A stretch of 64,000 bases of DNA from Skermanella aerolata KACC 11604. Lineage in GTDB: Bacteria; Pseudomonadota; Alphaproteobacteria; Azospirillales; Azospirillaceae. Within the stretch, counting starts at the first letter, position 1; every line of letters begins with the position of its first letter. This document shows positions 17,606 through 26,512 of this stretch, piece by piece. The position numbers and the translations under genes were made by a program. The notes below the pieces were generated by a model, which made no database searches, had not been told where the DNA came from, and was given only the letters and a program-made list of their open reading frames with translations. Location: the NCBI RefSeq assembly GCF_000936425.1, contig NZ_AVFK01000004.1:186001-250000 (forward strand), given 5' to 3'.

Positions 17606-19606
17606 GTGGCGCCAGTCATGACCAGGGAAGAACCGCCGGAGATCGCGAAGCTGAGGCGGCGGCTGGAGCGGGAGCGCATCGCGCGCCAGGAAGCAGAAGC
17701 CATCGCGGAACGCGGCCTGCGCGACCTCTACCAGCGGAAGAAACAGCTCAAGCTGCTGGAAAAGGTCGCCACCATCGCCAACAGCTCCCGCTCCGTCCGC
17801 GACGTCCTCCAATCGACCTTGACGGAAATCTGCGGTTTCATGGACTGGCCGGTTGGCCATGCCCTGCTGCTCGACCAGGACTCCGCCGAGCCCGCGCTGC
17901 GGTCCGCCGCGATCTGGCACGCCGCCGACCCCGACCGCATCGCCGGGTTCCAGCGGGCGACGGAAGACTCGGCATTTCCCTCCGGTGTCGGCCTCCCCGG
18001 CGAGGTGATGGCCAGCGCGAAGCCGCACTGGTTCTTCAACGCTCCCGAGGAAGGCAACTTCCCGCGCCGCCGCCCGGCGCTGGCCTGCGGGATCAAGGCC
18101 GGCTTCGCCTTTCCCGTGCTGGTCGGCGAAGACGTCGCCGCCGTCCTGGAGTTCTTCGCCTACAGCACGATCGAACAGGACGAGGCGCTGCTCGGTCTGA
18201 TGTCCCAGATCGGTGTCCAGCTCGGCCGCGTGATCGAGCGCCGCCGGGCGGAAGAGCGCCTGATCCACGATGCCTCCCACGACGCGCTGACGGACCTGCC
18301 CAACCGATCGCTGTTCCTCGACCGCCTCGGCTTGGCGATCGCCCGGCGCAAGTTGAACCGAGGCGTCCACTTCGCGGTGCTCTTCATCGATCTCGACCGG
18401 TTCAAGGTGGTCAATGACAGCCTCGGCCATCTGGCGGGCGACCGCATGATCGTGGAAGTCGCGGAGCGGCTGACCGCCGCCCTCCATCAGGAAGAGCTTT
18501 CCGCGATGTCCGGCACCGACGGACTGCTGGCCCGGATTGGCGGCGACGAGTTCGCGATCCTGCTGACCGACATCGGCGATCCCAGCGACGCCGTCCGCTT
18601 CTCGCACCGCGTCCAGGAAAGCCTGCGCCGTCCCTTCACCATAGACGGGCAGGAAATCCACACCAGCGCCAGCATCGGCATCTCGCTCAGCACCACGCCC
18701 TATGCCTATGCCGAAGACGTCCTGCGCGACGCCGACTTGGCGATGTACCGGGCGAAGACGCTGGGCAAGTCGCGGACGGAGATGTTCCACCGCGAGATGC
18801 ACCGCTCCGCGATGACCCGCCTTACCCTGGAAGCCGACCTGCGCCGGGCGATGGTCAATGGCGAATTCCTGCTGCACTACCAGCCGATCGTCTCGCTCGA
18901 AAGCCTGGAGGTCGTCGGGTTCGAAGCGCTGGTCCGCTGGCGCCGCCCCGACGGCAGCATGGTCTATCCCGGCGATTTCATCGGCATCGTCGAGGACACC
19001 GGCCTGATCGTGGCGCTGGGCTTCTGGATCCTGCGCGAAGCCTGCATGGCCACCCGGCGCTGGCAGCGGGAATTCCCGCGCGAGACCCCGCTGACCATCA
19101 GTGTCAACATCTCCCCCCGCCAGTTCGCCGAACCCGACCTCGTGGCCCAGGTTCGCCGTATCATCGCCGAAACCGGCATCGATCCGCAGACCGTCCGGCT
19201 GGAGATCACCGAGAGCGTCACCATCGGCGACGCCGACCGTGAAGTCAGCATGCTGTCCCAGTTGAAGGACCTCGGCATCCGGCTCAGCATCGACGATTTC
19301 GGCACCGGCTATTCCTCGCTCAGCTACCTGCACCGCCTGCCTCTGGACGTCCTCAAGATCGACCGCTCCTTCGTCTCGGCGATGGACAAGAGCGCCGAGA
19401 GCTTCCAGATCGTCAACACCATCATGAACCTCGCCCGCAACCTAGGCATGCACGTGGTCGCCGAAGGCGCCGAAGTCGCCGGCCAGATCGAGCAGTTGCA
19501 GTCGCTTGGCTGCGACTATGGTCAAGGCTATTTCTTCTCCAAGCCGATGGACCCGGCGGATGTCGTGAAACTGCTCAAAGGGCCGACGCACTGGGCCGGA
19601 GTCTAG
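17606..19606 (+). CDS. GAF-GGDEF-EAL cyclic-di-GMP enzyme, H-NOX partner
   Basis: A 666-residue cytosolic protein. A coiled-coil N-terminus (to about residue 45) is followed by a GAF domain (about 50-215), a GGDEF domain with intact RIGGDEFA near 310, and an EAL domain. EAL catalytic landmarks are all present: FEALVRW near 438, VNISPRQF, LEITES, DDFGTGYSSL, LKIDRSFV and VAEGAE. The RxxD inhibitory site is absent (GTDG). Both synthesis and hydrolysis of c-di-GMP are therefore possible. Known H-NOX partners of this kind shift balance on NO binding. The start is GTG 17606; ATG 17618 is an alternative. Its 3' end overlaps the convergent PLD gene by 4 bases. Confidence 0.93.
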   Translation: MAPVMTREEPPEIAKLRRRLERERIARQEAEAIAERGLRDLYQRKKQLKLLEKVATIANSSRSVRDVLQSTLTEICGFMDWPVGHALLLDQDSAEPALRSAAIWHAADPDRIAGFQRATEDSAFPSGVGLPGEVMASAKPHWFFNAPEEGNFPRRRPALACGIKAGFAFPVLVGEDVAAVLEFFAYSTIEQDEALLGLMSQIGVQLGRVIERRRAEERLIHDASHDALTDLPNRSLFLDRLGLAIARRKLNRGVHFAVLFIDLDRFKVVNDSLGHLAGDRMIVEVAERLTAALHQEELSAMSGTDGLLARIGGDEFAILLTDIGDPSDAVRFSHRVQESLRRPFTIDGQEIHTSASIGISLSTTPYAYAEDVLRDADLAMYRAKTLGKSRTEMFHREMHRSAMTRLTLEADLRRAMVNGEFLLHYQPIVSLESLEVVGFEALVRWRRPDGSMVYPGDFIGIVEDTGLIVALGFWILREACMATRRWQREFPRETPLTISVNISPRQFAEPDLVAQVRRIIAETGIDPQTVRLEITESVTIGDADREVSMLSQLKDLGIRLSIDDFGTGYSSLSYLHRLPLDVLKIDRSFVSAMDKSAESFQIVNTIMNLARNLGMHVVAEGAEVAGQIEQLQSLGCDYGQGYFFSKPMDPADVVKLLKGPTHWAGV

Positions 19607-21072
19607 GCTCCTCCCGGATGCCGCAGTTTCCAGGCGCGGACCAGCAGGCCGCCGCCGACCAGCAATGCCAGTAGGGTGATCGGCACGGCGATCAGGCGGG
19701 GGAAGAAGGCGGCCAGGATCGCCAGGGTCAGCAGGATGGCGCCGGCTCCGGCCAGCACTCCGGCCTCAGCGCGGCCCACCGCGCGGCGGTTGGTCAATGC
19801 TGCGCCGACCGTGTTGCCGATGCCAAGGCCGCCTGCCGCCATCCGGGCGGTGCTCTGCTTCTTCTGGCGCCGGGCGCCGGGGCTGCGCGGGGTGACGGTG
19901 ACGGATTGCGGGCGGTGCTTGACGTCCAGGACGACTTCGGTCGATTGGTTCAAGTCTTCCAGGTACATGCTCTCCATCGCCTCGGCAAAGGAGCTGTCCT
20001 CGATCGCAACGTCCAGTTCCCAGTTGCCGATCCAGCTGGCGATGTTGAGGTTGGTCGAGCCGACGCGTGCCCAATGACCGTCGGCGACCGCCGTCTTAGC
20101 GTGGAGCATCGGGCCGTTCCACTCGAAGATGCGGACGCCGGCTTCCAGCAGGGGGCGGTAGCTGGCGCGGGACAGCGCCTGGGTGATCGGGATGTCGCTG
20201 ATGCCGGGGACCAGCAGGCGGACATCGACACCGTCGCGGGCGGCTTCTCCCAGCGCCTGGATATAGGCGGTGGTGCCGACGAAATAGGCGTCGGTCAGCC
20301 ACAGCCGGTCCTGCACGCCGGCTGCGATCAGCAGGTCCAGGCGGTAGACGCCCATCTCAGACGGCTGGCCCTCGATCAGCCGGATCGACACGTCGCCGGT
20401 GGTCGGGCGGGTATGGCGCGGGATGGGGGCTTCCAGGCGCTCCAGCGCCGGGCCGGCGGCGTTCCAGCTATGGCGGAAGGCCGATTCCAGGTCGTTCAGG
20501 ACGGGGCCTTCGATCATGACGCCTGTATCCCGCCAGGGCTTCCGCTTGCCCGTCGGGTCGCCCATCCAGGCATCTCCGATGCACAGGCCGGAGACGAAGC
20601 CGATCCTTCCGTCCACCATCAGCGTCTTGCGATGGTTGCGGCTCAGCCAGCCGAGCGGGCTCTCGAACCCGGGCGGATTGAAGCAGCGGATCTGGACGCC
20701 GGCCTGGGCCAGCGTCCGGAGCATCTGGCGCGAAGTCTTCCGGAAGCAGCCGAGCCAGTCGTAGAGGAAATGGATGCGGACGCCGGCGCGGGCGCGCTCC
20801 GCCAGCAGGTCCACGAAGGTCCGGCCGGTCGCGTCGTTGTAGATGATGTAGTTCTCGAACTGGACGGAGCTTTCCGCCGACTGGATCGCTTCCAGCCATG
20901 CCGGATAGTTCTCGGCGCCGTTCTTCAGCAAGGTCAGGCTGTTGCCCGGAACCGCCGAGGCGCCCGTCACCCTGGAGAGCGCCTGGCTTGCCAGCATCTG
21001 GTCGAGCGACCGCTCCTTGCGGGTCGCGGCATGGAGGACGTTGGTCCTTGTCAAGGTCGGTGCCGGCTTCAT
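19603..21072 (-). CDS. Phospholipase D-superfamily protein, cardiolipin synthase-like
   Basis: A 489-residue protein with two HKD motifs: NHRKTLMVDGRIGF near residue 144 and MLHAKTAVADGHWARVGSTN near 321. This is the arrangement of bacterial cardiolipin synthases, which join two phosphatidylglycerols. Unusually, the membrane part is C-terminal (about 435-480, ILLTLAILAAFF and LITLLALLVGGG-type helices) rather than N-terminal. The N-terminal 40 residues are polar without a signal peptide. Cardiolipin synthase of the ClsB/ClsC kind is the best guess. The gene is monocistronic. Confidence 0.85.
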   Translation of the reverse strand: MKPAPTLTRTNVLHAATRKERSLDQMLASQALSRVTGASAVPGNSLTLLKNGAENYPAWLEAIQSAESSVQFENYIIYNDATGRTFVDLLAERARAGVRIHFLYDWLGCFRKTSRQMLRTLAQAGVQIRCFNPPGFESPLGWLSRNHRKTLMVDGRIGFVSGLCIGDAWMGDPTGKRKPWRDTGVMIEGPVLNDLESAFRHSWNAAGPALERLEAPIPRHTRPTTGDVSIRLIEGQPSEMGVYRLDLLIAAGVQDRLWLTDAYFVGTTAYIQALGEAARDGVDVRLLVPGISDIPITQALSRASYRPLLEAGVRIFEWNGPMLHAKTAVADGHWARVGSTNLNIASWIGNWELDVAIEDSSFAEAMESMYLEDLNQSTEVVLDVKHRPQSVTVTPRSPGARRQKKQSTARMAAGGLGIGNTVGAALTNRRAVGRAEAGVLAGAGAILLTLAILAAFFPRLIAVPITLLALLVGGGLLVRAWKLRHPGGA

Positions 21073-21090
21073 GTCATCTGTCTGTGCGGA

Positions 21091-21137
21091 CGAGCGGTTC
21101 GGGCGTGAACCGTTCGGGCATGGACCGTTCGGGTCGG
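21091..21137. repeat. Three tandem 15-bp repeats
   Basis: GTTCGGG recurs at 21097, 21112 and 21127 with the common unit (R)CCGTTCGGGC-TG. The repeats lie just before the PLD gene start, within its probable 5' leader on the minus strand. They could be binding sites or replication slippage. Confidence 0.55.
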
Positions 21138-21306
21138 TGCCGACGGGAGAAACACCCGCCGGCCGCTCGGGTTGCGCTTCTCATCCCGAAGCTGGAACTC
21201 CCGAGCCTCGAAATAGTTAACGACGGCATGAAGGCGCGTCCCGGTCCTCCGGAAGACCCAGGCGGTCGCCTCGTCCCGATCAATCGAAGTTGTTAGGAGG
21301 TTCGTT

Positions 21307-21840
21307 TTGAACTCCATCTTGAAGCCCGGTCCGAACACTGGGGCCGCGCAAGCGATCCCTATCACCCTGACGATCAACGGCGAAGTTCGGCACCTGACGG
21401 TGGAGCCCTGGACCAGCCTCCTGGATCTGCTGCGGGACGAACTCGACCTGACAGGCACCAAGAAGGGCTGCGACCACGGCCAATGCGGTGCCTGTACGGT
21501 GCTGATCGACGATCGCCGTGTCAACTCCTGCCTGACGCTGGCCGTCATGAAGGACGGCGCGAGCATCACCACCGTCGAAGGCCTGTCACAGGGCGACGAG
21601 TTGCACCCGATGCAGGACGCCTTCATCGAGCATGACGCCTTTCAATGCGGCTACTGTACGCCCGGGCAGATCTGTTCAGCCGTGGGCTTGATCAAGGAGG
21701 GCAGGGCGCATTCGGCGGAAGAGATCCGTGAAATGATGAGCGGCAACCTGTGCCGCTGCGGCTGCTACGTCAACATCGTCACAGCGATCGAACAGGTGAT
21801 CGAATCGGATGGCGCACGGATCAAGGAGGCCGCGGAATGA
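21307..21840 (+). CDS. Molybdenum hydroxylase iron-sulfur subunit (PaoA/YagT type)
   Basis: A 177-residue subunit with two [2Fe-2S] clusters. The plant-ferredoxin-like N-terminal domain has GCDHGQCGACTVLIDD and a fourth Cys in NSCL. The helical domain has CGYCTPG and CRCGCY. It passes electrons from the molybdenum site to the FAD subunit. Escherichia coli PaoA carries a Tat signal; here the short N-terminus MNSILKPGPNTG shows no twin-Arg, so the complex is probably cytosolic. It is first of three overlapping genes; ATG 21307 follows AGGAGG at suitable distance. Confidence 0.93.
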   Translation: MNSILKPGPNTGAAQAIPITLTINGEVRHLTVEPWTSLLDLLRDELDLTGTKKGCDHGQCGACTVLIDDRRVNSCLTLAVMKDGASITTVEGLSQGDELHPMQDAFIEHDAFQCGYCTPGQICSAVGLIKEGRAHSAEEIREMMSGNLCRCGCYVNIVTAIEQVIESDGARIKEAAE

Positions 21841-22853
21841 ACCGGTTCTCCTATGCCCGTCCGACCGATGTCGCCGAAGCCGTCCGCGAAGTCGGGTCCG
21901 ATCCGTCCGCCCGGTTCATCGCCGGCGGCACCAACCTGATCGACCTGATGAAGTACAATGTCGAGCGGCCGACCCGGCTGGTCGATATCACCCGCCTGCC
22001 GCTGACCACCATCGACAAGGCCGATGGCGGAGGCCTGCGGATCGGGGCTCTGGTCCCAAATTCCGATCTGGCCTACGACGATCAGGTGCAGGCGAGATAT
22101 CCGCTGCTGTCGGACGCGATCCTGGCCGGTGCCTCGCCCCAGCTCCGCAACATGGCGTCCACCGGCGGCAACCTGCTCCAGCGGACCCGCTGCCTGTACT
22201 TCTACGACACGGCGACGCCGTGCAACAAGCGGGAGCCGGGCAGCGGCTGCTCCGCCATCGAGGGCGTCAACCGCATCCATGCCATCCTGGGCACCAGTTC
22301 CAAGTGCATCGCGACCCATCCGTCCGACATGTGCGTCGGGCTGGCGGCGCTGAACGCCAAGGTCCATGTCGCGGGTCCGTCGGGCGAGCGGGTCATCGCG
22401 ATGGCCGATTTCCACCGGCTGCCGGGCGACCAGCCGGAGCGCGACACCAATCTGGGGCCGCAGGAACTGATCGTCGCGGTCGAGCTGCCGGACGAGGATT
22501 TCTCGAAGAACTACAGCTATCTGAAGCTGCGCGACCGGCTGTCCTATGCCTTCGCGCTGGTCTCCGTCGCCGCAGCGCTGAAGATCGACGGCGGCAAGAT
22601 CGCGGAAGCCCGGATGGCCTTGGGCGGCGTCGCCCACAAGCCCTGGCGCGATACCACGGCGGAAGACATGCTGCGCGGCAAGCCGGCCGAGGAAGCCTCG
22701 TTCAAGCCGGTCGCGGACCACATCCTGCGCGACGCGCGGGGCTTCGGCCATAACGACTTCAAGATCGATCTGGCGCGCCGGGCCATTGTCCGGGCGCTGT
22801 CGCAGGCAGCCGCGGGCACGCCGCAGACCCAGACCGACAAGCGCATCAAGTGA
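21837..22853 (+). CDS. Molybdenum hydroxylase FAD subunit (PaoB/YagS type)
   Basis: A 338-residue FAD-binding protein. The flavin motif FIAGGTNLIDLMKYN is near residue 25, and ASTGGNLLQRTRC is near 108. The extra Cys-rich insertion (RTRCLYFYDTATPCNK, SGCSAIEG, SKCIATHP) matches the PaoB-type segment that holds a [4Fe-4S] cluster, so this is the aldehyde-oxidase branch rather than plain xanthine dehydrogenase. The start overlaps the iron-sulfur gene stop by ATGA. Confidence 0.92.
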   Translation: MNRFSYARPTDVAEAVREVGSDPSARFIAGGTNLIDLMKYNVERPTRLVDITRLPLTTIDKADGGGLRIGALVPNSDLAYDDQVQARYPLLSDAILAGASPQLRNMASTGGNLLQRTRCLYFYDTATPCNKREPGSGCSAIEGVNRIHAILGTSSKCIATHPSDMCVGLAALNAKVHVAGPSGERVIAMADFHRLPGDQPERDTNLGPQELIVAVELPDEDFSKNYSYLKLRDRLSYAFALVSVAAALKIDGGKIAEARMALGGVAHKPWRDTTAEDMLRGKPAEEASFKPVADHILRDARGFGHNDFKIDLARRAIVRALSQAAAGTPQTQTDKRIK

Positions 22854-22863
22854 GGCCATAGGC

Positions 22864-25164
22864 ATGACCAGCAACATCACCAATCTGGACGGCAAGCGCG
22901 CCGGCCGCTATGTCGGGACGGCGCAGCGCCGGATCGACGGACGCCTGAAGGTGACCGGCGGCGCCAAATACGCCGGCGAGTTCCCGACACCGGGCCTCAC
23001 ATACGGCTATGTGGTTTCGTCCGAGATCACCCATGGGAAAATCACTCGGATTGATGCTTCGGCAGCCGAGGCGGTGCCGGGCGTCATCAAGGTCTTCACG
23101 TACAAGAACCGGCCCAAGATCGCGTCGGACGACAAGAAGTACCAGGACCAGACAGCCCCTCCCGGCTCTCCCATGAGGCCCCTGGGCGACGAAAAGATCG
23201 CCTATGCCGGCCAGCCCATCGCCCTGGTCGTCGCCGAGACCTTCGAGCTGGCGCGCCATGCCGCGACGCTGGTGCATATCGAGTACGAGACCAAGCCGCA
23301 CAAGACGGACCTGGAAGCCGAGCGTTCGTCCTCCTACGAGCCGAAGGAGAAGCGATCCGGCATAGCACCGCCGCCGCCGCCGCGCGGCGATGCCGATGCG
23401 GCTTTCGCCAAGGCGCCGGTCAAGTTCGAGAACGAGTATCGGGTCGCGGTCGAGCACCACAACCCGATGGAGCCGCATGCGACGACAGTGGTCTGGCACG
23501 ATGACGGCAAGATGACCGTCTACGACAAGACCCAGGGTGTCCAGAACTCCCAGAACTACGTCACCGGCATCTTCGGGCTGAAAAAGGACGACGTCCGGGT
23601 GATATCGCCCTTCGTCGGCGGGGCGTTCGGTTCGGGCTTGCGTCCCCAATACCAGCTCTTCCTGGCCGTGATGGCGGCGATGGAGCTGAAGCGGTCGGTG
23701 CGAGTCGTGCTGACGCGCGACCAGATGTTTACCTTTACGCACCGTCCCGACACGATCCAGACGCTCGGCATCGGCGCTGACAAGGACGGCAAGCTTCAGG
23801 CGATCCGCCACGACGCCGTCGCGGAGACGTCTACCTTCGAGGACTATCAGGAAGTCGTCGTCAACTGGTCGGGCCTGCTTTACGATTGCGCCAACACCAA
23901 GCTGACCTACGAAATCGCCAAGATGAACGTCTACACGCCGGGCGACATGCGCGCTCCCGGTGCTACCCTGGGCGTCTATGCCCTGGAAGCGGCGATGGAC
24001 GAGCTGGCTTATGCGACCGGCGTCGATCCGGTCGAGCTGCGGCTGAAGAACTACGCCGAGAAGGACCAGAACGAGGACAAGCCGTTCAGCAGCAAAGAGC
24101 TGCGCGCCTGCTACCGGCAGGGCGCCGAGCGCTTCGGCTGGTCGAAGCGGAGCGCCGAGCCGCGGTCGATGCGGGAAGGCCGCGAGCTGATCGGCTGGGG
24201 CATGGCGACCGGCGTCTGGGAAGCGATGATGCAGGAGACCAGCGCTCGGGCCACGCTTACGGCCGGCGGTAAGCTGGAGGTGGCTGCTGCCACCGCCGAT
24301 ATCGGCACCGGCACCTACACCATCATGGCGCAGATCGCGGCGGACGAACTGGGTATTCCCATCGACGACGTCACGGTCAAGATCGGCGACTCCTCGCTAC
24401 CGAAAGCGCCGGTCGAGGGTGGTTCCTGGGCGGCTGCTTCGACCGGTACCGCCGTCAAGGCCGCCTGCCATAAGGTCCGGGAGAAGCTGTTCAACCATGC
24501 CCGCAAGGTGGAGGGCTCACCGCTCGCCAATTTCGGCATCGACCGCGTCGTCTTCGAGAACGGCAGGATTTCCGTATCCGGCGATCCGTCCCGGTTCGTG
24601 ACGCTGGCGGATGCCATGGCCGCCACCGGAGAGCGCGAGATCTCGGCGGAGGAAACCACGGCTCCCGATCCGGAAACCAAGAAGAAGTATTCCGGCTACA
24701 CCCACTCCGCGATCTTCGCCGAGGTCCGGGTGGACGAGGAGCTTGGCGTCATCCGCGTGACACGGATCGTCGATGCGGTGGCCGCCGGCAAGATCCTCAA
24801 TCTTAAGACCGCCCGCAGCCAGATCCTGGGCGGCGTGGTGTTCGGCATCGGCATGGCGCTCCACGAGGAGAGCCTGATGGACAAGAAGCTGGGCCGCTTC
24901 ATGAACCACAACATCGCCGAGTACCACATCCCGGCCAATGCCGACGTCCACGACATCGACGTGATCTTCGTCGACGAGCAGGACGACAAGGCGAGCCCGA
25001 TCGGCGTCAAGGGCCTGGGCGAGATCGGCATCGTCGGTACGGCGGCGGCCATTGCCAACGCCATCTTCCACGCCACCGGCCGGCGTATCCGGCACCTGCC
25101 GATCACGATCGACAAGGTGATGGGGGCGGGCGAGGACAAGACTCCGGCGCAGGCGGCGGAGTGA
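22864..25164 (+). CDS. Molybdenum hydroxylase catalytic subunit (PaoC/YagR type)
   Basis: A 766-residue molybdopterin-cytosine-dinucleotide subunit. Landmarks are GGAKYAGEF near residue 33, FVGGAFGSGLRPQYQ near 250, the molybdopterin-binding segment GTGTYTIMAQIAADELG, and the catalytic Glu in VKGLGEIGIVG near 720. Substrates of this branch are aldehydes, mostly aromatic. The start MTSNITNLDG at 22864 follows the previous stop by 10 bases. No MCD-inserting chaperone (PaoD/XdhC) follows in this window, so maturation is encoded elsewhere. Xanthine dehydrogenase annotation is possible but less likely. Confidence 0.92.
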   Translation: MTSNITNLDGKRAGRYVGTAQRRIDGRLKVTGGAKYAGEFPTPGLTYGYVVSSEITHGKITRIDASAAEAVPGVIKVFTYKNRPKIASDDKKYQDQTAPPGSPMRPLGDEKIAYAGQPIALVVAETFELARHAATLVHIEYETKPHKTDLEAERSSSYEPKEKRSGIAPPPPPRGDADAAFAKAPVKFENEYRVAVEHHNPMEPHATTVVWHDDGKMTVYDKTQGVQNSQNYVTGIFGLKKDDVRVISPFVGGAFGSGLRPQYQLFLAVMAAMELKRSVRVVLTRDQMFTFTHRPDTIQTLGIGADKDGKLQAIRHDAVAETSTFEDYQEVVVNWSGLLYDCANTKLTYEIAKMNVYTPGDMRAPGATLGVYALEAAMDELAYATGVDPVELRLKNYAEKDQNEDKPFSSKELRACYRQGAERFGWSKRSAEPRSMREGRELIGWGMATGVWEAMMQETSARATLTAGGKLEVAAATADIGTGTYTIMAQIAADELGIPIDDVTVKIGDSSLPKAPVEGGSWAAASTGTAVKAACHKVREKLFNHARKVEGSPLANFGIDRVVFENGRISVSGDPSRFVTLADAMAATGEREISAEETTAPDPETKKKYSGYTHSAIFAEVRVDEELGVIRVTRIVDAVAAGKILNLKTARSQILGGVVFGIGMALHEESLMDKKLGRFMNHNIAEYHIPANADVHDIDVIFVDEQDDKASPIGVKGLGEIGIVGTAAAIANAIFHATGRRIRHLPITIDKVMGAGEDKTPAQAAE

Positions 25165-25247
25165 GGATCGCCTGAGGTGGATTGCGGACCGTCGCGGCAA
25201 TGGGTACCGTCGCGGCGGTCCCGCCTTCACACCCTGAGACATCTCCC

Positions 25248-25877
25248 ATGAAATACCGTCTCGCCATCTTCGACTTCGATGGCACCCTGGCCGACAGCCT
25301 GCCGTGGTTCCGCAGCGTCTTCAACGGCGTAGCCCGGAATTACGGCTTCCGTGCCCTGAACGATGCGGAGTTCGAGACGCTGAGAGGCGTCGGCAACCGG
25401 GAAGTCATCCGCCGGCTTGGCGTGCCGCTGTGGAAGATGCCGATGATCGCGGCCCATATGAGGCGGATGATGGCCGCCGATATTGACGGCATCGCATTGT
25501 TCGACGGAGTCCCTGAGATGCTGCGGGATCTCAAGGCCCTGGACATGCGGATTGCCGTCGTGACGTCCAATTCGGAAGAGAACGTTCGGCGCGTTCTGGG
25601 GCATCGGAACGCCGGGTTGATCGACCATTACGCTTGCGGCGCATCGATCTTCGGCAAGCCGCCGAAGTTCAGGCAGGTCCTGCGGCGGAGCGGCGTGCCG
25701 GCGCATAAGACGATCTGCATCGGCGACGAGGTCCGGGATGCCGAGGCGGCACGCAGCCTCGGCATCCCGTTCGCCGCCGTATCCTGGGGCTATGCCAAGC
25801 CCGAACTGCTGGAGTCCCAGGCTCCGGACCGCATGTTCACGGCGGTCGGCGATATCGCGGCGGCGGTCCGGGGATAG
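25248..25877 (+). CDS. HAD-superfamily hydrolase
   Basis: A 209-residue phosphatase-like protein. Motif I is FDFDGTLADS at residues 7-16 with the nucleophile Asp, motif II is VVTSNSEENV, and motif III/IV are GKPPKFRQVLRR and CIGDEVRDAEAARSLGI. The layout resembles phosphoglycolate phosphatase or a carotenoid-oxygenase-adjacent HAD with an alpha-helical cap. The substrate cannot be assigned. It begins 83 bases after the hydroxylase operon and may be co-transcribed. Confidence 0.88.
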   Translation: MKYRLAIFDFDGTLADSLPWFRSVFNGVARNYGFRALNDAEFETLRGVGNREVIRRLGVPLWKMPMIAAHMRRMMAADIDGIALFDGVPEMLRDLKALDMRIAVVTSNSEENVRRVLGHRNAGLIDHYACGASIFGKPPKFRQVLRRSGVPAHKTICIGDEVRDAEAARSLGIPFAAVSWGYAKPELLESQAPDRMFTAVGDIAAAVRG

Positions 25878-25892
25878 ACGCCGCCGGGCGGC

Positions 25893-26324
25893 TCAGGCGG
25901 TGGAGTGCGTTTGCCGGGTCAGGCGAGCGTGGAGGCCGCGCAGGTACTTGGCGTCCATGTCGGTGAACTCCCCCTCGGCCATATCCGATTTGAAGTCTAG
26001 CAGTTCCTGGCGGGTTTCCGGCGCCAGGTCCTGGTTGGCCAGCAATTCGTCGATCAGGGCGGTGTCGCCGGCGTAGCCTTCCCTGGGACGAGGCTGATCG
26101 ATGTCGAACAGATCGTCATCGGTGAAGGCGCCGCGATAATCGTCATAGCTCTCACCGCTGCCGCGTGCGGCGGAGGGAGGCGGGGCCAGCAGTTCGCTCC
26201 ACGTCATGCCGCTTTCCCGGACGCGACGGTCGATTTCCCGTGCGGTTGCCAGCACCTCGGCCTCGTCGGGATCGCCGAGGCGGTCGAGCAAGGCGATGAA
26301 GCTGTCGCGGTCGAGGTGGGGCAT
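25893..26324 (-). CDS. Hypothetical acidic protein, 143 residues
   Basis: A soluble protein rich in Asp and Glu with no recognised family. The N-terminal third is helical (DRDSFIALLDRLGDPDEAEV and REIDRRVRESGMTWSELL), the middle is disordered (PPPSAARGSGESYDDY), and the C-terminal third is helical with LLDFKSDMAEGEFTDMDAKY. The ATG 26324 is preceded by an AGGAGG-like site on the minus strand. No signal peptide or membrane segment is visible. It is convergent with the HAD gene and divergent from yajQ. Confidence 0.7.
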   Translation of the reverse strand: MPHLDRDSFIALLDRLGDPDEAEVLATAREIDRRVRESGMTWSELLAPPPSAARGSGESYDDYRGAFTDDDLFDIDQPRPREGYAGDTALIDELLANQDLAPETRQELLDFKSDMAEGEFTDMDAKYLRGLHARLTRQTHSTA

Positions 26325-26512
26325 TATTGTCCTCCTGTTGGTGTAGCTTTAAGCGATTTTAGCTGTATCAGGTGTTCCGATCCGCGCTATTTTCAACGCT
26401 CTTCGATGCCGCTGGGGAGCACCGGGTCCGGAGAGTATGGCTTTTGCCGTGGGGCGTGCTAGGGTCCCGTCCTGTTCGCCAGCAGCCCATTTTGCCAGCA
26501 TACGGGAAGACC

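Noticed and set aside
21307-25164. Xanthine dehydrogenase as the name of the molybdenum hydroxylase
   Set aside because: The FAD subunit has the PaoB-type Cys insertion and the gene order is that of yagTSR, so an aldehyde oxidase is more likely.
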